From Devosia sp. (GTDB taxonomy: Bacteria > Pseudomonadota > Alphaproteobacteria > Rhizobiales > Devosiaceae): 64,000 nucleotides of DNA. The translations under genes were made by a program, and so were the position numbers. Shown here in pieces: positions 13,726 through 21,150 of this stretch. Each line of letters starts with the position of its first letter. The first letter of the stretch is position 1. The stretch lies in the NCBI RefSeq assembly GCF_014860165.1, contig NZ_JACZKG010000070.1, forward strand, positions 1-64,000, written 5' to 3'. The notes under the pieces are model-generated. The model was not told the DNA's origin. It ran no database searches and saw nothing but the letters and a program-made list of their open reading frames with translations.

Positions 13726-15330
13726 GTGGCTTCCCAGGCGAAATCCCCATGGCGCGTCGTGATCACTCGCGCCTTTGCCGCAATCGTCATCGCCCTCGCG
13801 GTCAGCGCTCATATGGCTGCGCCCGTCCAGGCCATCGAAAATCTCCGCAAATATGCCGGCATCGTGGTCGACGCCAAGTCGGGCCAGGTGCTCTATGAGG
13901 AAGCCGCAGACTCCAGGCGCTATCCGGCCTCGGTCGCCAAGGTGATGACGCTCTATGTGTTGTTCCAGGAGCTGAACGCCGGCAATCTCAAGCTGTCCAC
14001 CAAGATGACCGTGTCGCGTCACGCCGCGGCCGCCGTGCCGACCAAGCTGGGCCTGCGCGCCGGGGCGGAAATCACCGTGGAAGACGCGATCAAGTCGCTG
14101 GTGACCCTGTCGGCCAATGACATGGCCCGCGTCATTGCCGAGCACATTTCAGGCACCGAATCCAAGTTCGCCGAGCGCATGACCGCCACCGCCCGTGCGC
14201 TGGGCATGCGCAACACCACCTATCGCAACGCCTCGGGCCTGCCCGATGGCGGCCAGGTCACCACTGTGCGCGACCAGGCGATCCTGGGCATCGCCATCTA
14301 CCAGCACTTCCCGAGCTATTACGAATTCTTCCAGACCCGCAGCTTCAGCTACGGCAAGTCCACCTATGGCAACCACAACCGCGTGCTGGGCTATATGGGC
14401 GCCGTCGACGGCATCAAGACCGGCTATATCAACGCCGCCGGCTCCAATCTGTTGACCGCCGCCCGCAAGGATGGTCGCCACATCGTCGTGGTCGCCTTCG
14501 GCTTCAACTCGGCCGGCGCCCGTGACGAAAAGGTGCGCCAGCTCGTCGCCAATTACCTGCCGCAGAGCCGCCGTGGCGACTACCTGCAGACCGCCATGAT
14601 CCCGGTGCCAGGCCGTCAGGGCAATGGTAACGTGCAGGTTGCCGTTGCCCAGCCCAGCCAGCCGATCTTCGTCATGCCCATGCCCCTGCCCGGCTTTCGC
14701 CTGGCGCAGCTGGTGGCCGCCAATGGCGCCCAGGCGCAGCCTGCCGCCATCCAGCCCATCCCCCAAATCGTGGTGGCCAGTGCCGCGCCGGCTCCGGCAC
14801 CCATGCCGGCCGATCTGGGCCTGCAGCCGGCCGTACAGGCGGCCAACACTCTTGCCGCCCCGTCGCAGGCGCCGCAGCCGGCCTATCCCAGCCAGGACAT
14901 CATCGGCGCCTGGCTCTCGGAGAGCTACAACCTGGGCGCGCCGCCTTCCGCCCTCGGCCAGACCGCGCCTTCCGCCCCGCTCGGCTTCCAGCCGCCGCCG
15001 GCCGATGTCGGCAACCCGCAGCAGGGTGGCCAGCCGGTCGACCTGATGACTTCAGGCGCTGTTCAGACCGCAGATGCCGGCATCACCCCCGGCTGGGTGG
15101 TGCAGATCGGCGCTGGTCCGTCCGAGGACAGCGCCCGCGCCATGCTCTCCGATGCTGCTGGCAAGGTCGGCACGCTCGGGGACTTCCGCTCCTATGTCGA
15201 GCGCTTCGAAAAGAACGGCCAGACCTTCTATCGCGCCCGCTTCATCGGCTTTGGCGGCCGCGACGATGCGACGGCCATGTGCAACCAGCTCAAGCAGCAG
15301 GATATGAGCTGCCTGGCCATGCAGAGCTAG
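13726..15330 (+). CDS. D-alanyl-D-alanine carboxypeptidase with C-terminal SPOR domain
   Basis: Low-molecular-weight penicillin-binding protein (peptidase S11, DacC/DacF-like) that trims peptidoglycan stem peptides in the periplasm. GTG at 13726 is chosen because GGAG lies six bases upstream; a TTG at 13714 is in frame. A signal peptide ends near PVQA. The three active-site motifs are all present: SVAK (SxxK), SAN and KTG (GIKTGYINAAG). A Pro/Ala/Gln-rich linker of about 130 residues leads to a SPOR domain in the last 80 residues (GWVVQIGAGPSEDSARAML). SPOR domains bind denuded glycan at the septum, so a division-site role is likely. The mipZ genes downstream fit this. Confidence 0.93.
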   Translation: MASQAKSPWRVVITRAFAAIVIALAVSAHMAAPVQAIENLRKYAGIVVDAKSGQVLYEEAADSRRYPASVAKVMTLYVLFQELNAGNLKLSTKMTVSRHAAAAVPTKLGLRAGAEITVEDAIKSLVTLSANDMARVIAEHISGTESKFAERMTATARALGMRNTTYRNASGLPDGGQVTTVRDQAILGIAIYQHFPSYYEFFQTRSFSYGKSTYGNHNRVLGYMGAVDGIKTGYINAAGSNLLTAARKDGRHIVVVAFGFNSAGARDEKVRQLVANYLPQSRRGDYLQTAMIPVPGRQGNGNVQVAVAQPSQPIFVMPMPLPGFRLAQLVAANGAQAQPAAIQPIPQIVVASAAPAPAPMPADLGLQPAVQAANTLAAPSQAPQPAYPSQDIIGAWLSESYNLGAPPSALGQTAPSAPLGFQPPPADVGNPQQGGQPVDLMTSGAVQTADAGITPGWVVQIGAGPSEDSARAMLSDAAGKVGTLGDFRSYVERFEKNGQTFYRARFIGFGGRDDATAMCNQLKQQDMSCLAMQS

Positions 15331-15411
15331 GCCACGAGAAATAACGAGCCGACGCCTTCGAGCGCCGGCCACCCGGGGAAGCAAATTGGTGCCTGTGTTT
15401 GGAGTAGCCCA

Positions 15412-15687
15412 ATGAGCGAAAATACTGCCCTTACCGAGCTGGCCAACTTTGTCGGCCGCTCCAGCCTCGCATCCGAGGACATGGCCGCGCGCAATCGCGT
15501 TCTGGCTGGCATTACCCAGCGCCTGCTGCCCAAAAAGCGCGGCGTCGGCGACCTGCTCGGCGTGGTGCTGGCCCTCTCGGCCCGCACAAGGCGCATGGTG
15601 CAGGAGCCGGTGACCATCGATATCGACGTCTTCGCACCCGGTGGCAGCCGGGCCGTCGATCTCATCTTCGGCAACCGCGACGCCTAA
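15412..15687 (+). CDS. Hypothetical protein, 91 residues
   Basis: Not recognised. The gene has a good ribosome-binding site (GGAG eight bases upstream) and neighbour-like codon use. The protein is soluble, with an N-terminal helical part (SLASEDMAARNRVLAGITQR), a basic KKRG turn, and a C-terminal part ending in DIDVFAPGGSRAVDLIFG. It follows the carboxypeptidase gene by 81 bases on the same strand. It converges on mipZ, and the two stop codons overlap. Confidence 0.6.
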   Translation: MSENTALTELANFVGRSSLASEDMAARNRVLAGITQRLLPKKRGVGDLLGVVLALSARTRRMVQEPVTIDIDVFAPGGSRAVDLIFGNRDA

Positions 15688-16586
15688 GGCTCGGTCTGCA
15701 ACATGTGAATAAACCGCTGGGCGGAATCGCCCGGCTTCGGCGCCGCCAACTCCCTTCGCGCCGCCAATATCTCGCTGGTCGGCAGATGCAGCGCTGCCAC
15801 CAGGCTTCGATATTCCTGCCGCGCACTCATATGCGACATGGACGGCAGCCCGCCCAGCAGATCATCGTCGAGCGGATCGAACACCGTCATCCCGGTGGGA
15901 AACAGCGACCTGAAGATCACCCGTTCGGCAATGCCTTCGGCCACCCGGCAGCCCAGTCGCAGGGCGATCCGCTCCAGCATGGTCTGCACCTGCCGCATGT
16001 TGCGCGACGACAGCATGGAGATGCGGTTGCGCACCAGCACCCAGTCGATGGTCTTGCCATCGATCGCCATGCGCTCGGAACGAGCGCGCTGCACCAGCCT
16101 TGCATAGTGGCTCATCTCGGTCGGCTCGCCCGTCACCGCATCGAACCGGGCCATGACATTGAGGTCGATCAGGCTGTCATTGACCGGTGTCACCAGCGTA
16201 TCGGCCAGCGAATGCGCCAGCCGGGTCAGGTTGGTGTCAAAGCCCGGCGTATCGATGACCAGGAAATCGGCATCGTCTTCCACCTCGCCGATCGCCTGCC
16301 GGAACAGGTCGAACTCGGCGCGGTGGTTTTCGCGGATGGAATCGCCGCGCGACAGCGGCAGGTGGAAATGGGTGGTATGGGGAATGCTCAGCCCGCGGCT
16401 GCGCGCCCATTCGCGGCGGTTGCGCACATAATGCGTCAGCGTCTGCTGGCGGCTGTCCACATCGATGGACGCAACCTTGAAGCCCCCGTACAGCAAATGG
16501 ATGGCCAGATGGAAGGCCGTGGTCGATTTGCCCGACCCACCCTTCTCATTGCCCACCACGATGACATGCACGCCCCGCCGAGCCAT
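15684..16586 (-). CDS. mipZ: Division-plane positioning ATPase MipZ, copy 1
   Basis: A ParA/MinD-type ATPase of 300 residues. The deviant Walker A is GNEKGGSGKST and the second nucleotide motif is DTPGFDTNLTRLAHSLAD. The MipZ-specific ending ERVIFRSLFPTG, then a conserved ARQEYRSL, matches Caulobacter MipZ. MipZ forms a gradient from the ParB-bound origins and prevents FtsZ assembly away from midcell. MARRGVHVIVVGN is taken as the start because AGGTGG lies five bases upstream. It follows a second, very similar mipZ gene by 99 bases. Compared with that paralogue it has a longer C-terminal tail of about 25 residues. Confidence 0.9.
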   Translation of the reverse strand: MARRGVHVIVVGNEKGGSGKSTTAFHLAIHLLYGGFKVASIDVDSRQQTLTHYVRNRREWARSRGLSIPHTTHFHLPLSRGDSIRENHRAEFDLFRQAIGEVEDDADFLVIDTPGFDTNLTRLAHSLADTLVTPVNDSLIDLNVMARFDAVTGEPTEMSHYARLVQRARSERMAIDGKTIDWVLVRNRISMLSSRNMRQVQTMLERIALRLGCRVAEGIAERVIFRSLFPTGMTVFDPLDDDLLGGLPSMSHMSARQEYRSLVAALHLPTSEILAARRELAAPKPGDSAQRFIHMLQTEP

Positions 16587-16685
16587 CGAACCACCTGCCT
16601 GCGCCTGGCGTGACTTTTCGGGGGTTCGACCGTCACAGGCAAGGTGCACAGGGTGAATATTTCGTTAATGGCTTAACGGGGCCGC

Positions 16686-17531
16686 CTAGGCCGAGAGCCG
16701 CACCGGCTCGGCGGCGCCATGCAGCGGCAGGTGCAGCGCGGCCACCAGGTTGCGATATTCCTGCCTTGCGCTGACATGGGACACCGACGAGGACTCGCCG
16801 CTCCCCTCCTCGTCCAGCGGATCGAACACGGTCGTCCCGCTGGCGAACAGCGAGCGGAATATGACGCGCTCGGCAATGCCATCGGCCATGCGGCAGCCGA
16901 AACGGGTGGCGATGCCCTCGAGCGTGGCATGGACCTGCCTGGCATTGCGGGAGGCCAGCATGGAAATGCGATTGCGCACCAGCACCCAGTCGATGCTCTC
17001 GCCACCCAGGGCCATGCGCTCGGACCGGGCCCGCTGCACCAGCCTTGCATAATGGCTGGTCTCGATCGGCAGCCCGCTTTCGGGATCGACCCGCGCCAGC
17101 ACGTTGATGTCGATCAGGCTGTCATTGACCGGCGTCACCAGCGTATCGGCCAGCGAATGCGCCAGCCGGGTCAGGTTGGTGTCGAAGCCCGGCGTGTCGA
17201 TGACCAGGAAATCCACCTTGTCCTCGACCTCGCCCACCGCACGGCGGAACACGTCGAACTCGGCCTTCTGGTTTTCCTTGATGGAATCGCCCCAGGCCGA
17301 TGGCAGGTGAAAATGCAGCGGATTGGGCAGTGGGCGCCCGGTATCGCGCGTATGCGCGCGCCGGTTACGGACATAGTGCGTCAGTGTCTGCTGGCGGCCG
17401 TCGACGTCGATGGTGGCGACGCGGTACCCGGCATAGAGCAGGTAAATGGCCAGGTGGAAGGCCGTGGTCGACTTGCCGGACCCACCCTTCTCGTTCCCCA
17501 CCACAATGACATGCGCACTGTCACGCGCCAT
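16686..17531 (-). CDS. mipZ: Division-plane positioning ATPase MipZ, copy 2
   Basis: Second MipZ-like ATPase, 281 residues. It shares long identical stretches with copy 1, including HVIVVGNEKGGSGKSTTAFH, the DTPGFDTN region and TLVTPVNDSLID. The paralogues differ mostly in the segments that follow the arginine-rich NRR region, in the acidic loop before the last helix and in the C-terminal tail. GGGGGG lies a few bases upstream of the ATG at 17531. All nucleotide-binding motifs are intact, so this is not a decayed copy. Confidence 0.9.
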   Translation of the reverse strand: MARDSAHVIVVGNEKGGSGKSTTAFHLAIYLLYAGYRVATIDVDGRQQTLTHYVRNRRAHTRDTGRPLPNPLHFHLPSAWGDSIKENQKAEFDVFRRAVGEVEDKVDFLVIDTPGFDTNLTRLAHSLADTLVTPVNDSLIDINVLARVDPESGLPIETSHYARLVQRARSERMALGGESIDWVLVRNRISMLASRNARQVHATLEGIATRFGCRMADGIAERVIFRSLFASGTTVFDPLDEEGSGESSSVSHVSARQEYRNLVAALHLPLHGAAEPVRLSA

Positions 17532-17612
17532 CGCCGCCCCCCAAATCAGTGCATGCACCCTGGGTGCTAACAAGAGCCGCCATGGTTAACAGGGCATTAA
17601 CGCCATGATGCC

Positions 17613-18311
17613 CTACGACTTGAGCAGCCGGTCCCGCGCCGCATTGATCTTGGCCGCGAGATAGCTCGAACCACCGTGATCGGGATGCACACCCTTCATG
17701 AGCTCGTGATGCGCGGCCCGGATTTCCGCGTCGCTGGCGCCCGGCTGCAGGCCGAGTATGGCATAGGCCTCGGCGTCGGAATCCTCTGGGGCACTTTCGG
17801 AGGCCGCGCCAGCCGCCGAGGTCTCGGCAAAATATTCGCGCCAGCCACTTCTATTGGCATCAAGCCAGCTTTCGAGCAGGCTCACACTATCGGGGTCGCC
17901 TTCGATTTCCGCGATCAGCTGGCGCGTATCCATCTCGCCCAGATCCATGAGGTCGGCGCCGGCGAACCGCCCCGCCAGCACCCGGCCAGCGACCGTGCCG
18001 GTATCGTGATCGAGCTCCATGGCAAAGTATCGGCTCTTGATGCGCGAGACATTGCCGGCCTGGGCCGTGACACTGTCGAACGAGAACGGCCCCAGCCGCC
18101 CATAGCGGAGCACCGAAAACGCGCCAGCGCCCACGAAGACGGCAATATCGAATCGCCGCGCCAGCAGCAGACCAACCGCCAGCAGCGCCGCGCCGCCGCC
18201 GACCGCCCAGCGCAGGCCGCGCATGAGCTGCCCCCGGCTGACGCCGCGCAGATATTGGTAGGCCGCCAAACCGGCCAGCAGCGCCACGCCGCCCAGAAAG
18301 AAATAGGTCAT
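17613..18311 (-). CDS. Membrane-anchored J-domain protein
   Basis: A 232-residue protein with two N-terminal membrane segments (about 1-20 and 33-65), a middle region of unknown fold, an acidic linker and a C-terminal J domain (about 175-232). The domain carries the DnaK-stimulating HPD tripeptide in GVHPDHGGSSYLAAKI. The layout, with the J domain at the C-terminus after membrane helices, resembles TIM14/DjlA-like proteins and not classical DnaJ. It probably recruits DnaK to the cytoplasmic face of the membrane. Its start overlaps the stop of the VWA-like gene by four bases. Confidence 0.85.
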   Translation of the reverse strand: MTYFFLGGVALLAGLAAYQYLRGVSRGQLMRGLRWAVGGGAALLAVGLLLARRFDIAVFVGAGAFSVLRYGRLGPFSFDSVTAQAGNVSRIKSRYFAMELDHDTGTVAGRVLAGRFAGADLMDLGEMDTRQLIAEIEGDPDSVSLLESWLDANRSGWREYFAETSAAGAASESAPEDSDAEAYAILGLQPGASDAEIRAAHHELMKGVHPDHGGSSYLAAKINAARDRLLKS

Positions 18312-19030
18312 CGCGGCAATTGCGCCAGCAGCGCCTGCGCCTGGCCGCTGCCCTGGAGCTTGAGCAGGTCCCGGCCGCCGCTGGCATAGGCCGCCACCGC
18401 CTTGAGCAGCGCCGCCAGTTCCCCGGGCGCCGCGGCATCGAACCGCGCATAGGCGCCCTTGGTCAGCCGCGCAAATTCACGGAACGCCGCCTCGACCCTG
18501 CTGTCGCGCCCCTCCTGGAACACGAAGATCGGGCAGTTCAGCAGCCCCAGTTGCCCGGCCTTCTCGGCCAGGTCATCGACATTCTCCTCGATGGCGTCCC
18601 CGACATAGACCACGGCATTGATGCGCCTTTTGGCGTGCTCGGCCCGCGCATGGGCAAACACCTTGCCGATCTGGGTATTGCCACCGCGACAGTCGATCCC
18701 GGTCATCAGCCGCGCCAGCGCCCCGGCATCCAGCACCCATTTGGAGGCCCGGCATTCGCCGAAACCGCGAAAATACAGCAGCTGCACCTGGAGCGCGCTG
18801 TCCTTGGGAATGGCTTTGAACATCTCCGCCTGCAGCGAGCAGGCCAGGTCCCAGGTCGGCTGGCGGCTCATGGTGGCATCGAGCGCAAACAGCAGGCGCC
18901 CATCCTGCGCCGCATTGGGCCGCGCCATGGTGCCGACCTTCTTTACAAAAGCCGCAATATCGCCGCTGACCTTGCCCTGTTGAGGCAAGCCACTGGTCGT
19001 CGTCCGGGCAATCGGGTCTTTCTCCGCCAT
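18308..19030 (-). CDS. VWA-like domain protein
   Basis: A 240-residue soluble protein with a von Willebrand A-type fold. It shows LLFALDATMSRQPTWD, an altered MIDAS start (DATMS where DxSxS is usual), then DCRGGNTQIG carrying the expected Thr, and VVYVGDAIEE with the expected Asp. A divalent-metal site is therefore plausible. The function is unknown. It is translationally coupled to the downstream J-domain protein (four-base overlap), suggesting a two-protein membrane assembly. A hairpin without a T-run (19079-19108) lies between it and the DUF1489 gene. Confidence 0.75.
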   Translation of the reverse strand: MAEKDPIARTTTSGLPQQGKVSGDIAAFVKKVGTMARPNAAQDGRLLFALDATMSRQPTWDLACSLQAEMFKAIPKDSALQVQLLYFRGFGECRASKWVLDAGALARLMTGIDCRGGNTQIGKVFAHARAEHAKRRINAVVYVGDAIEENVDDLAEKAGQLGLLNCPIFVFQEGRDSRVEAAFREFARLTKGAYARFDAAAPGELAALLKAVAAYASGGRDLLKLQGSGQAQALLAQLPR

Positions 19031-19107
19031 GGATTCAATATGTGGCGGCTGGGCATGGACGGCAAGGGCGGCTACTCTTCACCTCTCCCTTCGGGGCAGG
19101 TGAAGGC

Positions 19108-19533
19108 CTAGATCAGCCCCAGCTTCGCCAGGTCGGCCGCCAGCGCCAGCGACTCGGCGTTTTCATTCGCGCCCAGGTCGGGCGGCGCGTCTTCGGGCCG
19201 CAGGTAGCGCCAGCCCTGGAACGGTCGCTTGGGATAGGGCGCCGTGCGCACCATGTCGGGCGACATGATGATGTCGCAATAGTCGATGCCCTCGGCATTG
19301 GTGAACCGGGCCAGCCGCAGGATGGGCTGCCGGCACACCACCTGCCCCGCAATCACCCAGTAGATCGAGGCCTGCCCTTCCATCTCGGCGGCCCGCTTGG
19401 GCATCATCCGCGTCCGGTGGACATGCACGTCCTCGCCATAGTCGGCGTCCCACCAATGGGCCCGCTCGTCGCGATAGTCCTCGAGCTCCTGCAGGCTCGA
19501 GACCCCGACACAGAGCTTGATCATGTGGATCAT
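19108..19533 (-). CDS. DUF1489 family protein
   Basis: A 141-residue protein of the DUF1489 family, found mainly in alphaproteobacteria and without known function. The family signature is visible at the N-terminus (MIKLCVGVSSLQELEDY) and in the centre (HRTRMMPKRAAEM, then IYWVIAGQVVCRQ). It begins inside the end of the upstream glutathione transferase gene (four-base overlap), so the two are co-translated. The second Met (residue 4) is an equally possible start. Confidence 0.85.
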   Translation of the reverse strand: MIHMIKLCVGVSSLQELEDYRDERAHWWDADYGEDVHVHRTRMMPKRAAEMEGQASIYWVIAGQVVCRQPILRLARFTNAEGIDYCDIIMSPDMVRTAPYPKRPFQGWRYLRPEDAPPDLGANENAESLALAADLAKLGLI

Positions 19534-20207
19534 ACCAGCGTCCCCGGCTTGACCCGGCCCTGGATTACATCGATCTCGTCATCATCGACGATCCACGGCT
19601 CGTGCCGCGCCATGGCCAGCCACTCCTGGAAGGCAGGCAGGGCATAGATGGCGTCGACATAGCCCGTGGCTACATCGGACACCGGCAGCGCGTAGGTGCG
19701 GATGCGGGTCGCCACGGGGGCAAACATGGCGTCAGCCGCTGTGAAGGCGCCGAACAGGAACGGGCCGCCCGAACGGGTCAGCAACTCGCCCCACAGGGTT
19801 TCGAGACGATGCAGGTCCTTCACCACCGTGTCGACATTGACCTTGCCCGGATGGGAGGCGCGCAGATTCATCGGTGCGTGGCTGCGGAGCGCCTGGAACG
19901 CCGAATGCATCTCGGCCGCCGCCGCCCGCGCCAGCGCGCGCTCCCCGATATCGTCAGGCCAGATGGCCCGATCAGGGAACCTGTCCGCCACATACTCGAT
20001 GATGGCGATGGTTTCGACGACCTTCAGTTCGCCATCCTCGAGCACCGGCACCTTGCCGGTCGGCGAGCGTTGCGCCAGCACATCGCGGAAACCCTCGCCC
20101 TGCAGCTGCAGCACCTCGTCCTCGAACGGAATGTCGAAGTGCTTCAGCACCAGCCAGGGGCGCAGCGACCACGACGAATAGTTCCGGTTGCCGATCAAGA
20201 GCTTCAA
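19530..20207 (-). CDS. Glutathione S-transferase family protein
   Basis: A 225-residue protein with an N-terminal thioredoxin-like domain and a C-terminal helical domain. NYSSWSLRPWL holds the Ser-Ser pair that would sit at the active site of zeta/theta-like enzymes. TGKVPVLEDG contains the cis-Pro, and VETIAIIEYVAD contains the glutathione-binding Glu-Thr. The substrate is unknown. It is the first gene of a probable operon with DUF1489. Confidence 0.88.
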   Translation of the reverse strand: MKLLIGNRNYSSWSLRPWLVLKHFDIPFEDEVLQLQGEGFRDVLAQRSPTGKVPVLEDGELKVVETIAIIEYVADRFPDRAIWPDDIGERALARAAAAEMHSAFQALRSHAPMNLRASHPGKVNVDTVVKDLHRLETLWGELLTRSGGPFLFGAFTAADAMFAPVATRIRTYALPVSDVATGYVDAIYALPAFQEWLAMARHEPWIVDDDEIDVIQGRVKPGTLV

Positions 20208-20220
20208 GGTCTGTCTCCCG

Positions 20221-20260
20221 GGAAAGAAGAAGGGCGCCCCTGTGGCCCGGGCGCCCTTCC
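20221..20260 (-). terminator. Intrinsic terminator after the 35-residue micro-ORF
   Basis: An 11-bp perfect stem (GAAGGGCGCCC / GGGCGCCCTTC) with a nine-base loop, followed on the minus strand by a pyrimidine tract TTCTTCTTT. It lies between the 35-residue micro-ORF and the glutathione transferase gene, so it probably insulates the micro-ORF as its own transcript. Confidence 0.7.
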
Positions 20261-20295
20261 GAATTGCTGTTAGTGAAGAACTCTAGCGTTTCAAA

Positions 20296-20403
20296 CTAAA
20301 CGCCAGCAACGACGGAGAAAACCAGTCCCATTGAGAGCAGGCAGACCAGGGTCCAGGTCGCTGCTCGCCACAGCGTGGCGGTGGTCTTCGGTTGACTTCG
20401 CAT
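20296..20403 (-). CDS. Predicted membrane micro-protein (35 residues)
   Basis: MRSQPKTTATLWRAA followed by TWTLVCLLSMGLVFSVVAGV. A strong ribosome-binding site (AAGGAG, six bases ahead of the ATG) and a terminator downstream argue that it is real. The N-terminal 13 residues are basic and the rest is one membrane span of about 20 residues, giving an N-in orientation. I do not recognise it. The 190 bases upstream hold no other gene and must contain its promoter. Confidence 0.55.
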   Translation of the reverse strand: MRSQPKTTATLWRAATWTLVCLLSMGLVFSVVAGV

Positions 20404-20593
20404 GATCGCTCCTTGTCAGCCGTTCACTTCGGGCCCTGTCGCGTTGCACGGCTGCAGCACCCGATAGCAAATCGTTAACCGCGTCATAAATGCTTTGCAA
20501 GCGGCCAAGTTGCCACACTCCACAGGCAGATCGATTGGGCTGGTTAAGCGCGACCAACCACATTTCCGGGCTTTTTAGACGCTGGCTGTAAGT

Positions 20594-21148
20594 TCAGGTC
20601 CCGAGGAGACTCCTGAAAACCGACATGGGCGACCGATTATTCCAGGCCGCGAGGATAGAGCCGACATTTTCGGTCGCGTCGCCCTCGCCCTGCACCTCGA
20701 AGTCATAGGTCTTGCCACGGTGAATGGTGCGGAAATCCTGCTCGGCGCTGCCCGCCGGCCGGTCGCCCCTCGCCTTCTCGCGCTCGATGAGCAACGGCAA
20801 CGGGCAACGGACGCCCACAAAAAACACGTCGAACGGCGCAAACAGCTGCACCAGTTGCTCAAGCCAGCCCTCGCCATCGAGGATATGCTCCAGCACCAGA
20901 TTGTTCCCAGCTCCCGCATAGGCCGCCAGCGAGCGGTGAAATCCGTCGAAGAACGGCGCCCGCGCCGCCTTCCAGTCGAATTCGCCCGACTTGAACCGCG
21001 CCATTGGCAACACGCCCGAGTCGCGCAGGTGATCGATGGAAATATGCCAGAACGGCTCGCCGATGCGCGCCTGAACCCCGCGCGCCAGCGTCGACTTGCC
21101 GCTGCTCGATGCACCATGCAGGAAGATGATCTTGCCCGGCTCCACCAT
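20594..21148 (-). CDS. Chloramphenicol phosphotransferase-like P-loop kinase
   Basis: A P-loop protein of about 184 residues of the CPT family. The nucleotide loop is FLHGASSSGKSTLARG. The DHLRDSGVLP segment and the VRCPLPLLIEREKARGDR segment are family-typical. In Streptomyces this fold phosphorylates chloramphenicol, but most family members are not resistance genes and the substrate here is unknown. The start at 21148 lies two bases past the mgtE stop; an ATG at 21169 would overlap mgtE. Either way it is co-transcribed with mgtE. Confidence 0.78.
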   Translation of the reverse strand: MVEPGKIIFLHGASSSGKSTLARGVQARIGEPFWHISIDHLRDSGVLPMARFKSGEFDWKAARAPFFDGFHRSLAAYAGAGNNLVLEHILDGEGWLEQLVQLFAPFDVFFVGVRCPLPLLIEREKARGDRPAGSAEQDFRTIHRGKTYDFEVQGEGDATENVGSILAAWNNRSPMSVFRSLLGT

Positions 21149-21150
21149 GG

